64,000 nucleotides of DNA from Spirochaetales bacterium. GTDB taxonomy: Bacteria > Spirochaetota > Spirochaetia > SZUA-6 > RPPD01. How positions within the stretch are numbered: the first letter of the stretch is position 1; every line of letters starts with the position of its first letter. The stretch is taken from positions 1 through 64,000 of the forward strand of contig JAFGJO010000032.1 of assembly GCA_016929065.1 (NCBI GenBank). The letters run 5' to 3'. A program made the translations under genes and the position numbers. Shown here in pieces: positions 34,497-42,534 of the stretch. The notes below the pieces were generated by a model. It saw nothing but the letters and a program-made list of their open reading frames with translations, ran no database searches and was not told the DNA's origin.

Positions 34497-34565
34497 GATT
34501 AACCACGAAAAACACAAAATGGACACGAAGATCATTGAGGAAGGAAGAGAAAGGATTAACCGCCG
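34497..34565. repeat. CACGAA-type dispersed repeat
   Basis: The run AACCACGAAAAACACAAAAT followed by GGACACGAAGATC is a degenerate tandem of a CACRAA-rich unit, like the ones near 37.7 and 41.2 kb. It follows directly after a stop codon. Confidence 0.55.
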
Positions 34566-34605
34566 AGATCGTCAATTACACTTTTCTCTTCCTTCACCCC
34601 GGACT

Positions 34606-35457
34606 TTATTTTCTCATCTTCGATTTTATCGGAATATCACCAATCAGAATCTGCGGGGAAATCCCGTTCTCTGTAAAAACAATCTTTAAATTGTCCTTTA
34701 ATGAATTTTCGGTGACATCAAGCTGACGCAGAAGCTGCGCATTTCCGACAAACGATTCATTAATCATTTTAAAGGCCTGGGATTTTCCTTCGGCTTCCAG
34801 AATCGCGGCCTGTTTTCGTCCTTCTGCAACTTTAATTGCCGCGCGCCGTTCACCGTCAGCCTCGATCTCGGTTGCAGAGGCAAAGTCCATTGCGGCAGTT
34901 TTCTTGTTTTCTGCCTTGATGACATTATTCATTGTTTCCTGAACATCCTGGGGCGGGAGTATCTCCTTGAGCTCCACACGAACAACCTGCACACCCCAAT
35001 CATCACTTTCTTTGTCAAGCACCAGCTGCAGTTTGCCGTTCAATTCGTGCCGTTTGCTGTTCACGTCCTCGAAAATAAGTTCGCCGATCACATTACGCGC
35101 GGATGTTTTTGCCAGCATGACAATCTGCTGTGAAAAATTGTGCACATTATACAATGATTTTTTCACCGACTCTTCGTCTTCGCGAACCTTGTAGTAAATA
35201 ACCAGATCAACTTTTGCGTTCAGCCTGTTCTGGGTGATGATTTCCTGCGGCTCAATATCAACCATTCGTTCGGTAATATTTACCTGTATCATTCTTTGTA
35301 TTACCGGAATAATCCAATGGAATCCCGGCCGGGCGAATCCTGTATACTTTCCAAGTGTTTCAACAACACCCCTATTAATCGGCCGTACAATTCTGATTCC
35401 GGAAAAAAACAGGATTATTAAGAAAATACTTCCTGTAACAATCAAAAACAATTCCAT
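34606..35457 (-). CDS. SPFH/band 7 membrane protein (QmcA/stomatin-like)
   Basis: 283 residues. One N-terminal membrane helix (about 3-22), then an SPFH domain with VRPINRGVVETLGKYTGFAR and the coiled-coil tail AAIKVAEGRKQAAILEAEGK. Such proteins oligomerise on membrane microdomains and often control proteases. No NfeD partner is adjacent. Start MELFLIV is supported by an AAGGAGCGTGAC site upstream. Confidence 0.9.
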   Translation of the reverse strand: MELFLIVTGSIFLIILFFSGIRIVRPINRGVVETLGKYTGFARPGFHWIIPVIQRMIQVNITERMVDIEPQEIITQNRLNAKVDLVIYYKVREDEESVKKSLYNVHNFSQQIVMLAKTSARNVIGELIFEDVNSKRHELNGKLQLVLDKESDDWGVQVVRVELKEILPPQDVQETMNNVIKAENKKTAAMDFASATEIEADGERRAAIKVAEGRKQAAILEAEGKSQAFKMINESFVGNAQLLRQLDVTENSLKDNLKIVFTENGISPQILIGDIPIKSKMRK

Positions 35458-35699
35458 ACCGTCACGCTCCTTTAATTTTTGTTTTCAAAAAACACTATAT
35501 CATGGTTTATTACCACTCACAACAATAATCAGCTGCATGCATGATTCCGGCGAAAACTTTTTTGACCGACAAAGTGTACCAAGCCGAATAATTCCCCAAG
35601 AAAGCCGGGCGGTTTACCAGCTTCCATGAAACACTGAATAAATATTCCCTTGACATAAAATATCCGGCAAATTAGTATTCCGGTTCAAAGGATAAACTC

Positions 35700-36185
35700 A
35701 TGAGACAATTCTTGTTACTATTCTTGCTGATTTCTGCATTATCCGCGTGTGTATCCGGCAGCGGCGCAGTACAAGAGTCCGGTTCCGCCAAAAAAATTGC
35801 AAACGCGCCCGACCCGATCTTTCTGGAAGTAAGCCAGGGCAATATTCCCAAAATTGGTACGTATCTTCAGGCCGGGGGCGACCCGAATTTGAAAAACAAC
35901 ATCGGATGGCCGTTGTTGCAGATCGCTGCAGAACAGGGAAAGGCCGAAGCGGTGAAAGTGCTGCTTGCAGCGCACGCCGACATTGATGAACTCGATGGGG
36001 ATAACAGAACTGCACTCATGAAATCCTGTTATTACGGGTACAAGGAAACCGTAAAAATACTGCTTGATGCGGGAGCAGATTATTCTCTCAAAGACAATCT
36101 TGGTGAAAGCGCCTTAAGAAAATCCGTGTACCGCGGCCACAAAGAAGTGGAAGCATTACTGCGGCAGTCAGGCGCACAAGAATGA
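35700..36185 (+). CDS. Ankyrin-repeat lipoprotein
   Basis: 161 residues. A lipoprotein signal peptide ends in LSAC (lipid-bearing Cys17). Three or four ankyrin repeats follow, for example GWPLLQIAAEQGKAEAVKVL and TALMKSCYYGYKETVKILLD, giving a protein-binding surface in the periplasm or at the cell surface. AAAGGA upstream of the ATG supports the start. It is a single gene. Confidence 0.85.
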   Translation: MRQFLLLFLLISALSACVSGSGAVQESGSAKKIANAPDPIFLEVSQGNIPKIGTYLQAGGDPNLKNNIGWPLLQIAAEQGKAEAVKVLLAAHADIDELDGDNRTALMKSCYYGYKETVKILLDAGADYSLKDNLGESALRKSVYRGHKEVEALLRQSGAQE

Positions 36186-36296
36186 TCACGCGAGAGTAAA
36201 ACAATGCATAAATAATTCACTAAAATAATATTGTCGGGGAGTGCTTGATATCGTCTCGGAGATTCCCCGCTTATAAAGGCACTGCAGGAGGTTATT

Positions 36297-36626
36297 ATGT
36301 GGACAATTATTCTTCTCGTTATCTCCAATATATTCATGACCTTCGCGTGGTATGGACATCTCAAATTCAAACAGTTCCCTCTCTGGGCAGTGATACTGGT
36401 AAGCTGGCTCATCGCCCTGCCGGAATACTGTTTCCAGGTACCGGCCAACCGGCTCGGGCACGAGACATTTAACGCGGCGCAGTTAAAAACCATCCAGGAG
36501 GTAATCACTCTGACGATCTTCGCGATTTTTTCGGTCACGTATTTGGGTGAATCATTGAAGTGGAATTATATCGTCGGATTCCTTTTTCTTGCCGGTGCGG
36601 TCTTCTTTGTGTTCCATGAATGGTGA
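36297..36626 (+). CDS. DMT-type membrane protein (DUF486)
   Basis: 109 residues with four membrane helices. It opens WTIILLVISNIFMTFAWYGH and ends GFLFLAGAVFFVFHEW, matching DUF486 proteins of the drug/metabolite transporter superfamily, whose substrate is unknown. GCAGGAGG precedes the ATG. Confidence 0.85.
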   Translation: MWTIILLVISNIFMTFAWYGHLKFKQFPLWAVILVSWLIALPEYCFQVPANRLGHETFNAAQLKTIQEVITLTIFAIFSVTYLGESLKWNYIVGFLFLAGAVFFVFHEW

Positions 36627-36786
36627 TCATGGCCGAATGGTTCACACTGACATCACCTAATGAAAGAGATTGCGCATGGAACATAAGGACAGGCCCTGCT
36701 CTCCTTCAGGGATTTTAACACAAAGGGAAATAACAGAATCTACAAGAACCCTTTTACATCTGTCATGAGCAACCTGTACTCCACCC

Positions 36787-36816
36787 TTTACTTAAAGCTG
36801 TTTTTTCGTGTAATAT
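36787..36816 (+). promoter_or_regulatory. Promoter of the orphan ABC ATPase (leaderless)
   Basis: TTTACT (36787-36792) and TAATAT (36811-36816), 18-bp spacer; the ATG is nine bases beyond the -10. The same word TTTTTTCGTGTA lies just before the -10 of the pseudouridine synthase gene at 41.3 kb. Confidence 0.5.
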
Positions 36817-36825
36817 TCTTCTTCT

Positions 36826-37644
36826 ATGATTGAGTTCAAGAATGCCACCTTCACCTATCCGGAAACAGAAAAGCCTGTCTTCGAAAATCTCACCCTCACC
36901 CTTCCCGACGGGATCGTCTCCTGTATTGGACAAAACGGGACCGGAAAGAGCACCCTCCTTCTCCTTGCCAGCGGCCGCCTGCTTCCTGATACCGGTGACG
37001 TATTCATTGACGGCGTCGATACAAAAACATTCAAGACTGAAGAAGACCGTGCAAAATACGCAGCGTATATCTACCAGAATATGGAATTCGAAACCGAAGA
37101 ACCCATCGGCGATCTGCTCACTTATGTATTCGAAAACGGATTCCATACCACCAAAGATCTGATTTTTGTGGACCAGCTGGTGGAAGTATTCGAGCTTGAA
37201 AACTTTCTTTCAAAAAAAACCCAGCAGCTTTCAAAGGGTGAACTCCAGCGGACAATTCTTGCCTTCAGCCTGTTATACGGCAGCACAAATATTTTCATGG
37301 ATGAACCGATATTTGCGCTGGAAGATTATCAAAAAAAACAGGCACTTGAATTTTTAACATCCTATGCAAAAAAAGATTCCTACAGTTTGTATTATTCCCT
37401 GCATGAACTCGATCTGTCTGAAAAATATTCAGAGACAATTGTCCTTTTCAGTAAAAAAACAGAGCCAAGAGTGGGCCCGGCAAAAGAGCTCTTCCAGAAG
37501 GAAATAATAGAAGAGGCATATGAGGTGCCGTTTGACATGCTGAAAAAAAGGGAATCGCTGTTCAGGGACTCACTGATTCAGCTTGATACCATGCGGCAGA
37601 AGGAAGCACCTCCGGAAGAAGAACAGCCGGAAGATTATGTGTAA
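36826..37644 (+). CDS. ABC transporter ATP-binding protein, single
   Basis: 272 residues. Walker A GQNGTGKST at 35-43, a divergent signature QLSKGELQR at about 134, Walker B NIFMDEPIFALE at about 155 and an H-loop in YYSLHELDLS. The Q-loop reads YIYQNMEF. A 70-residue C-terminal extension ends in an acidic Pro/Glu tail (PPEEEQPEDYV). The signature departs from LSGGQ, so it may be a non-transport or atypical ATPase. There is no permease next to it. No ribosome site; a promoter lies just upstream. Confidence 0.83.
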   Translation: MIEFKNATFTYPETEKPVFENLTLTLPDGIVSCIGQNGTGKSTLLLLASGRLLPDTGDVFIDGVDTKTFKTEEDRAKYAAYIYQNMEFETEEPIGDLLTYVFENGFHTTKDLIFVDQLVEVFELENFLSKKTQQLSKGELQRTILAFSLLYGSTNIFMDEPIFALEDYQKKQALEFLTSYAKKDSYSLYYSLHELDLSEKYSETIVLFSKKTEPRVGPAKELFQKEIIEEAYEVPFDMLKKRESLFRDSLIQLDTMRQKEAPPEEEQPEDYV

Positions 37645-37654
37645 CCGGCATCTT

Positions 37655-37815
37655 TGATATTTTGCATCTCGCAAAGTACGCAAAGAACACGAAGGGTTTT
37701 ACACCCAATTATTATTTGATTCATTCTGTTCGTTTCCCATGACGTCCATACAGAATATAAAGTCACCCCGCCATCTTCTCTTCGTGGACTCTGTGGTCTT
37801 CGTGTGAACCAATCT
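37655..37815. repeat. CGAAG/CTTCG dispersed repeats
   Basis: Opposed degenerate units CGCAAAGAACACGAAGGGTT (37676-37695) and TTCGTGGACTCTGTGGTCTT (37781-37800) form a loose inverted pair in the convergent spacer of two ABC modules. They resemble the spacers at 2.8, 34.5 and 40.8-41.3 kb. Confidence 0.55.
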
Positions 37816-37833
37816 TCCATGTGGTTTCTTGTT

Positions 37834-38625
37834 TCAATCAATAATCCGCTTTTTGAGCCGAATCACCGCCAGGCAGGTCACAATCACGACAAACAATGTT
37901 ATATAGAGAAAATCATATAACAGCTCGAAACTCAATTTATCAAAGCAAAGCGCCTGTGATATACGAACCGTGTGAGTAAGGGGAAATATTTCAGCTGCTT
38001 CCTTTAATCCCGCGGGAAGTTTTGAAACCGGAAATACGACCCCCGAGAAAAAAAACATCGGCGATAAAAGACCGGTAAAGTAAAAATTGAAGTGATTTAT
38101 TGTTTTTACAAATGACGTGATAAAAAGCGATAATGCGCCGAACATGAGCCCGGTCAGAAAACCGGAAAACGGAGCGAACAGGGCCAACGGGGTAGAAACC
38201 ACGCCAAACAGGGACACGACAAGAAGGACCGCACTTGAAAAGAAAAACCCTTTTGTCCCCACCCACAAAATCTCGCCGACCAAAAGATTCCCTGCAGTCA
38301 TGGGAGCGCCGATCATCCCGTCATAGACATGGTCAAACTCAAGTCGGATAAATGTTCCAAAACTGCACTCATAGGCTGCGGTGAACATTGCAGTGGTCAT
38401 AAGAAGTCCCGGCGCAAGAAACGCAACATAACTGGAGGCGTCAAATGCGTCAAGTTTTATCTGCGCGCCCAGGCCCAGCCCCATTCCAAGCAGAAAAATA
38501 AGCGGTTCTATAAAGGGCGGAAAACCGTTTGAAAAAAGATTTTTCGTGTATACTTTCATATGCCGCCACCAGACTCCCATAATCCGGTTTATTAGCGGCG
38601 GATAAACATTTTTACTGGACAGCAT
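37834..38625 (-). CDS. ABC-2 type permease
   Basis: 263 residues with six membrane helices of the ABC-2 (NodJ/DrrB-like) type; PMFFFSGVVFPVSKLPAGLK and FPLTHTVRISQALCFDKLSF are the typical conserved ends. It forms an exporter with the ATPase whose gene it overlaps by 14 bases. The substrate is unknown. The start at 38625 lies inside the ATPase's 3' end and implies translational coupling. Confidence 0.88.
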   Translation of the reverse strand: MLSSKNVYPPLINRIMGVWWRHMKVYTKNLFSNGFPPFIEPLIFLLGMGLGLGAQIKLDAFDASSYVAFLAPGLLMTTAMFTAAYECSFGTFIRLEFDHVYDGMIGAPMTAGNLLVGEILWVGTKGFFFSSAVLLVVSLFGVVSTPLALFAPFSGFLTGLMFGALSLFITSFVKTINHFNFYFTGLLSPMFFFSGVVFPVSKLPAGLKEAAEIFPLTHTVRISQALCFDKLSFELLYDFLYITLFVVIVTCLAVIRLKKRIID

Positions 38626-39541
38626 TCAGCTTCCTCCCCGTGGTACGTAAAAACAGATCTTCCAGATTCGACTCACGGATATGATGAGTTCCCGGCAGCA
38701 ACTTACCGGCCATTTTTTTAAGTTCATTCACGTTTTTTGAATAATACAGTACCCGTTCCCCTGCGTCTTCGTGGCGGACGCCGGACTTTCCGTTCCCCTT
38801 AACTTTCGATGCTTCTTTTTTATCAATAATCTCAAGCACGTATGGTTCCATGTTTTCTTTCAGGAGTGTGACGGGATTCCCTTCGATGAGTTTTTTCCCC
38901 TTGTCCATGATCAAAATAGTGTCGGCAATCTGGAACGCCTCCTCCATATAATGAGTCGTCAACAGGATGGTCACTCCCTGCTGTTTTAAAAGACGCAGTT
39001 TGTCCCAAATGAGCTGCCTTACTTGTGGATCAAGTCCGGTGGTCGGTTCATCCAGAATCAGAAGTTCCGGATTGTTGATCAACGCGCGGGCGATCAACAG
39101 CCTGCGTTTCATTCCGCCGGAGAGCGCCCTGATCGGCGCCTTTTTTTTATCACCCAGTTCCATAAACTCAAGAAGTTCCCCGATCCGTTTGACCGCTTCT
39201 TTTTTCCTGATATGATAAAACCGTGCATAGATCAGCAGATTCTGCATGACATCCAGTTCAACATCAAGGTTATCCTCTTGCGGGACGATTCCTGTCCGCG
39301 CCTTTATCTCAAGCTCATGGTTTTCCGGATCAAATCCCAATACGGAAAGTTCGGATTCATGGTGTTTGTCACGAAGCGCCTTGGCATACAGCATTTTCAT
39401 CATCGTTGTTTTTCCTGCGCCATTGGGCCCAAGGAATCCAAAACACTTTGAAGATTCCACGGAAAAAGACAATCCGACAACAGCTTTTACCTCATCATAG
39501 GATTTGAAAATATTTTTTGCCTCGATAATGGTCTTTTTCAT
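38612..39541 (-). CDS. ABC-2 type ATP-binding subunit
   Basis: 309 residues. Walker A GPNGAGKTT (38-46), signature ALSGGMKRRL at about 138, Walker B LLILDEPTTGLDP, H-loop LTTHYMEEA. The C-terminal region with ESNLEDLFLRTTGR is the usual regulatory tail of the NodI/CcmA-like exporters. The start at 39541 is chosen because the promoter overlaps the sequence upstream of it. Confidence 0.92.
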   Translation of the reverse strand: MKKTIIEAKNIFKSYDEVKAVVGLSFSVESSKCFGFLGPNGAGKTTMMKMLYAKALRDKHHESELSVLGFDPENHELEIKARTGIVPQEDNLDVELDVMQNLLIYARFYHIRKKEAVKRIGELLEFMELGDKKKAPIRALSGGMKRRLLIARALINNPELLILDEPTTGLDPQVRQLIWDKLRLLKQQGVTILLTTHYMEEAFQIADTILIMDKGKKLIEGNPVTLLKENMEPYVLEIIDKKEASKVKGNGKSGVRHEDAGERVLYYSKNVNELKKMAGKLLPGTHHIRESNLEDLFLRTTGRKLNAVQ

Positions 39542-39560
39542 AGTCCAAATAAAATACTTC

Positions 39561-39590
39561 ATTGTAGCCGGATTTGGCAAGTACATGCAA
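39561..39590 (-). promoter_or_regulatory. Promoter of the ABC-2 exporter operon
   Basis: TTGCAT (39585-39590) and TACAAT (39561-39566) on the minus strand with an 18-bp spacer, about 20 bases before the start. Confidence 0.55.
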
Positions 39591-39625
39591 AAAAAAACAA
39601 GCTTCCCCATGCATGTCGAGAGGAC

Positions 39626-39653
39626 TTGACGGGCATTTTCCATGAAGTATAAT
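39626..39653 (+). promoter_or_regulatory. Promoter of the PLP homeostasis gene (leaderless)
   Basis: TTGACG (39626-39631) and a perfect TATAAT (39648-39653), 16-bp spacer. The ATG at 39662 is eight bases downstream, so transcription starts within a base or two of it. Confidence 0.75.
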
Positions 39654-39661
39654 AAGACTTC

Positions 39662-40366
39662 ATGGAAAATGACGAAGCCATTATTCACCGTAATATTTCA
39701 ATCATACAGGAAACTATGGAACGAATGTGCCAAAAATCGGGCCGCAATACGGATTCCGTAAAACTGATGGCTGTGACCAAGACCATGGACCAGAAAGCAG
39801 TCGAGGCCGCCATGAAGGCCGGGATTACTCTTTTTGGAGAAAACCGTGTACAGGAAGCACTCGAAAAATATACTCCAATGCCGAAAAACGTTTCTCTTCA
39901 TTTGATCGGACATCTTCAGCGGAACAAGGCGAAACGAGCCGCTGGATTCTTTGCCTGCATTGAATCAATTGACAAATATGAAACTGCGGCCGTCCTCGAT
40001 ACATTATGCAGCGAGCAGAAAATAATGCTCCCCATTCTGCTTGAAATGAACACAAGCGGCGAGGAATCAAAAAACGGATATCTTGACGCTGATTCTTTGT
40101 TTCGGGACCTTGAAAAAATCCTTGAATTACAGCACATTACAGTGCAGGGGCTTATGACAATCGGTCCATTTACCGGTGACACGGGGAGAATCAGGGAGGC
40201 TTTCAGCCGGCTTCGCGACACCTTAGACGGGGTCAAAACCCGGTTTGCGATTCCACAGTGCCGCGAGCTGTCCATGGGGATGACCGGCGATTATGAAATC
40301 GCGATCGCCGAAGGTTCAACAATTGTCAGAATCGGCACCGGTATTTTCGGAGGAAGAAACACATGA
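39662..40366 (+). CDS. yggS: PLP homeostasis protein (YggS/PROSC family)
   Basis: 234 residues. A single-domain alanine racemase-like TIM barrel that binds pyridoxal phosphate and buffers its level. Seen: the PLP lysine in LMAVTKT, FGENRVQEALEK, LHLIGHLQRNKAK, the phosphate-binding ELSMGMTGDYEIAIAEGST and the terminal VRIGTGIFGGR. The upstream region has no ribosome site, while a strong promoter abuts the ATG, so the gene is probably leaderless. Its stop overlaps the start of the next gene by four bases. Confidence 0.93.
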   Translation: MENDEAIIHRNISIIQETMERMCQKSGRNTDSVKLMAVTKTMDQKAVEAAMKAGITLFGENRVQEALEKYTPMPKNVSLHLIGHLQRNKAKRAAGFFACIESIDKYETAAVLDTLCSEQKIMLPILLEMNTSGEESKNGYLDADSLFRDLEKILELQHITVQGLMTIGPFTGDTGRIREAFSRLRDTLDGVKTRFAIPQCRELSMGMTGDYEIAIAEGSTIVRIGTGIFGGRNT

Positions 40367-40815
40367 CAAAACATGTCCTGCTCATTATTTCTTTTTTTCT
40401 GCTGACCGGCATTACATGTTTTGCACAGACGCCGCTCCCCGATGCTCCCGAAAAGCCCGAAACACCGGATCAACCGGTCCTGCCGGTAAATCCAACGCAC
40501 GTTCCCGAGCCCTATACAGAAGAGGAATTTCCCGAATGGATGCTGGACTTAAGGCGGGGCGAAATTGTGTTTTTCGGGACCATGCCGTTCTCATTCCTGA
40601 TTGCCCTGGAGGCAGTGGATATCGGCCGGTATTACGCACATGATCAGGATCGCGCCTATGCTCCCTGGCCGTTCCGCGATGCCACTGCGATTCCGTTCAG
40701 CGTTGAAGAGCAGTTGTGGATTGTCGGAACCGCCCTGTTTATTTCCCTTTCCACCGCAGTGGTAGATTTCTTTATCAACAAGGCTTTTCAAGCAGGCCAG
40801 AGAAAAGATAATTAA
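40363..40815 (+). CDS. Hypothetical exported/membrane protein
   Basis: 150 residues. A signal peptide (KHVLLIISFFLLTGITCFA) is followed by a Pro/Glu-rich linker (PEKPETPDQPVLPVNPTHVP), then two membrane-like segments around FFGTMPFSFLIALEAVDI and WIVGTALFISLSTAVVDFF. The start overlaps the yggS stop as ATGA, implying coupled translation. Function not recognised. Confidence 0.72.
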   Translation: MTKHVLLIISFFLLTGITCFAQTPLPDAPEKPETPDQPVLPVNPTHVPEPYTEEEFPEWMLDLRRGEIVFFGTMPFSFLIALEAVDIGRYYAHDQDRAYAPWPFRDATAIPFSVEEQLWIVGTALFISLSTAVVDFFINKAFQAGQRKDN

Positions 40816-41340
40816 AGAATCTATCACAGAGCGAAGAAGAGGAAAGAGGACCGGATCAACAGAATTATCAGGATAATCAGAATGAAAAAAAAGAGGGGCT
40901 ACACCTTGTCTGCAACAATAACGTCATGGAATTTTTACGCAGCAAAACACTCCCAGTGCTAATTTGCGCAGCAGATTTACGCCATTCTTACAGAGAGGCA
41001 CTGTGTTACAGAGAAAAGCTGCCTGAAGATTTCTTTGAATACCTGTATAGTTCTATAATAATTATGCACAAAATTCGGAAAACTTTCTTCCCTGCACCGC
41101 TGTAAACACTGCGTCCTCTGTGTGAGCTTTTTATAAAAAATGCTCTTTTAAATAATCTCTGATGTGAAACCTTTTTGCATTCTGACAATATCTCAAAATT
41201 GAACTTTCACAATCTCTGTTAAGGATAAAACACAATTCATATTCAATAAAGATTACACTCCTTCCCCTTCCGTGTCCCCTGGTGTCTTTCGCGGTGACCC
41301 TTGATCCAATGGTGCACTATCTTAGAAACATTTTTTCGTG
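40816..41340. other. 525-bp spacer with degenerate repeats
   Basis: It contains phrases of the dispersed CACAGAG/GAAGA type (40826-40860: CACAGAGCGAAGAAGAGGAA), of the TCAACAGAATTATCAGGATAA type (40857-40877), and CTCTGTGTGAGC or CCGTGTCCCCTGGTGTCTTT near 41114 and 41270. No coding sequence with a ribosome site and no RNA gene is supported. Confidence 0.55.
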
Positions 41341-41356
41341 TACAATCATGCGATCC

Positions 41357-42304
41357 ATGACACAGACAGGCCCGGAAAAAAAACAGTTTACCGTTTCTGA
41401 AACACAGCGGGATGTCCGGCTTGATTTTTATCTTGCCGACATTGCAAAGCTGTGCACGCGCAGTCAGATAAAAACAAGGACAGCGGATATTGCCGTAAAC
41501 GGAAAAAAAGCCAAGCTTTCACGAAAAATCAAGGCGGGTGATGTCATTGCACTTGTATACAAACAGCCGCCGCCGCTGGAGCTTGTTCCCGAAAAAATGG
41601 AACTCAGGATACTGTATGAAGATGATTCTGTCATCGTCATCAACAAACCCCAGGGGCTGGTGGTCCATCCCGGTGCGGGAAACCCGTCCGGCACACTGGT
41701 AAACGGACTCCTGGCACACTGTACCCGGATCCAGGATTCTTTCAAAAACCATGAGCTCCGCCCCGGCATTGTGCACCGCCTGGACAAAGACACTTCGGGC
41801 GTCATTATCACCGCAAAACATCCCGATGCACTCGAGTTTTTGAGCAGACAGTTTCGTTTACGGACAACAAGAAAACGCTATATTGCGCTGGTGAACGGAA
41901 AACTGCCGCAGAAAACCGGCATCATTGTGACCGCCTATTACCGGGACCGGAAAAACCGCAAAAAGTTTGCCTGCGCGGAGATTGATGCAGGCCGCCCCTT
42001 CCGCGGCAAAATTGCAGAGACGCACTATAAAGTGATTTCAGAATGGGATTCCGGCAGCCTGGTCGCCCTCACCCCCCATACCGGCCGGACACATCAGCTG
42101 CGCGTTCATATGCGCTCTATCAACTGCCCGGTCATCGGCGATCCGATATATGGAAAACAGTCCGGTAAAGAAAAACACACGCTCATGCTCCATGCCTGGA
42201 AACTGAAAATCAGACTTCCGGGTGAAAAAAAACAGAAAGTTTTTACCGCACCAATTCCGCAGCGGTTTAAAAAAGTTGTGGATAAATTCTCCAGGAGTTT
42301 ATAA
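41357..42304 (+). CDS. RluA/RluD-family pseudouridine synthase
   Basis: 315 residues. An S4 RNA-binding domain (about 15-75; DVRLDFYLADIAKLCTRSQI) is followed by the catalytic domain with IVHRLDKDTSG, whose Asp is the nucleophile that isomerises uridine in rRNA or tRNA, then LTPHTGRTHQLRVHM. The target cannot be told apart from sequence (RluD-type likely). I favour the ATG at 41357 since TACAAT at 41341-41346 ends ten bases before it; 41348 is an alternative. No ribosome site. Confidence 0.9.
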   Translation: MTQTGPEKKQFTVSETQRDVRLDFYLADIAKLCTRSQIKTRTADIAVNGKKAKLSRKIKAGDVIALVYKQPPPLELVPEKMELRILYEDDSVIVINKPQGLVVHPGAGNPSGTLVNGLLAHCTRIQDSFKNHELRPGIVHRLDKDTSGVIITAKHPDALEFLSRQFRLRTTRKRYIALVNGKLPQKTGIIVTAYYRDRKNRKKFACAEIDAGRPFRGKIAETHYKVISEWDSGSLVALTPHTGRTHQLRVHMRSINCPVIGDPIYGKQSGKEKHTLMLHAWKLKIRLPGEKKQKVFTAPIPQRFKKVVDKFSRSL

Positions 42305-42498
42305 ACCAGGAATACCTTCAATCATCAACACACCATCCGTCAGGGTGCATCAGGTGTACAGGACGGTTTCAATGGACACGGGATATAATGAACTCGCAAT
42401 AAAAAACCACGATTTGGCGGATTTCCCTGACAGGATGCTGACAGAAACCCAGTTTGTCGGCAGCCTGCTTAACATTTTATTAATACTTTGCTAATATA

Positions 42499-42527
42499 TT
42501 GACAGAAAAAACCAATCACCGTATGAT
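42499..42527 (+). promoter_or_regulatory. Promoter of the Na/Pi cotransporter gene (leaderless)
   Basis: A consensus TTGACA (42499-42504) and TATGAT (42522-42527) with a 17-bp spacer. The ATG at 42535 follows seven bases after the -10. Confidence 0.7.
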
Positions 42528-42534
42528 CAGCCCG

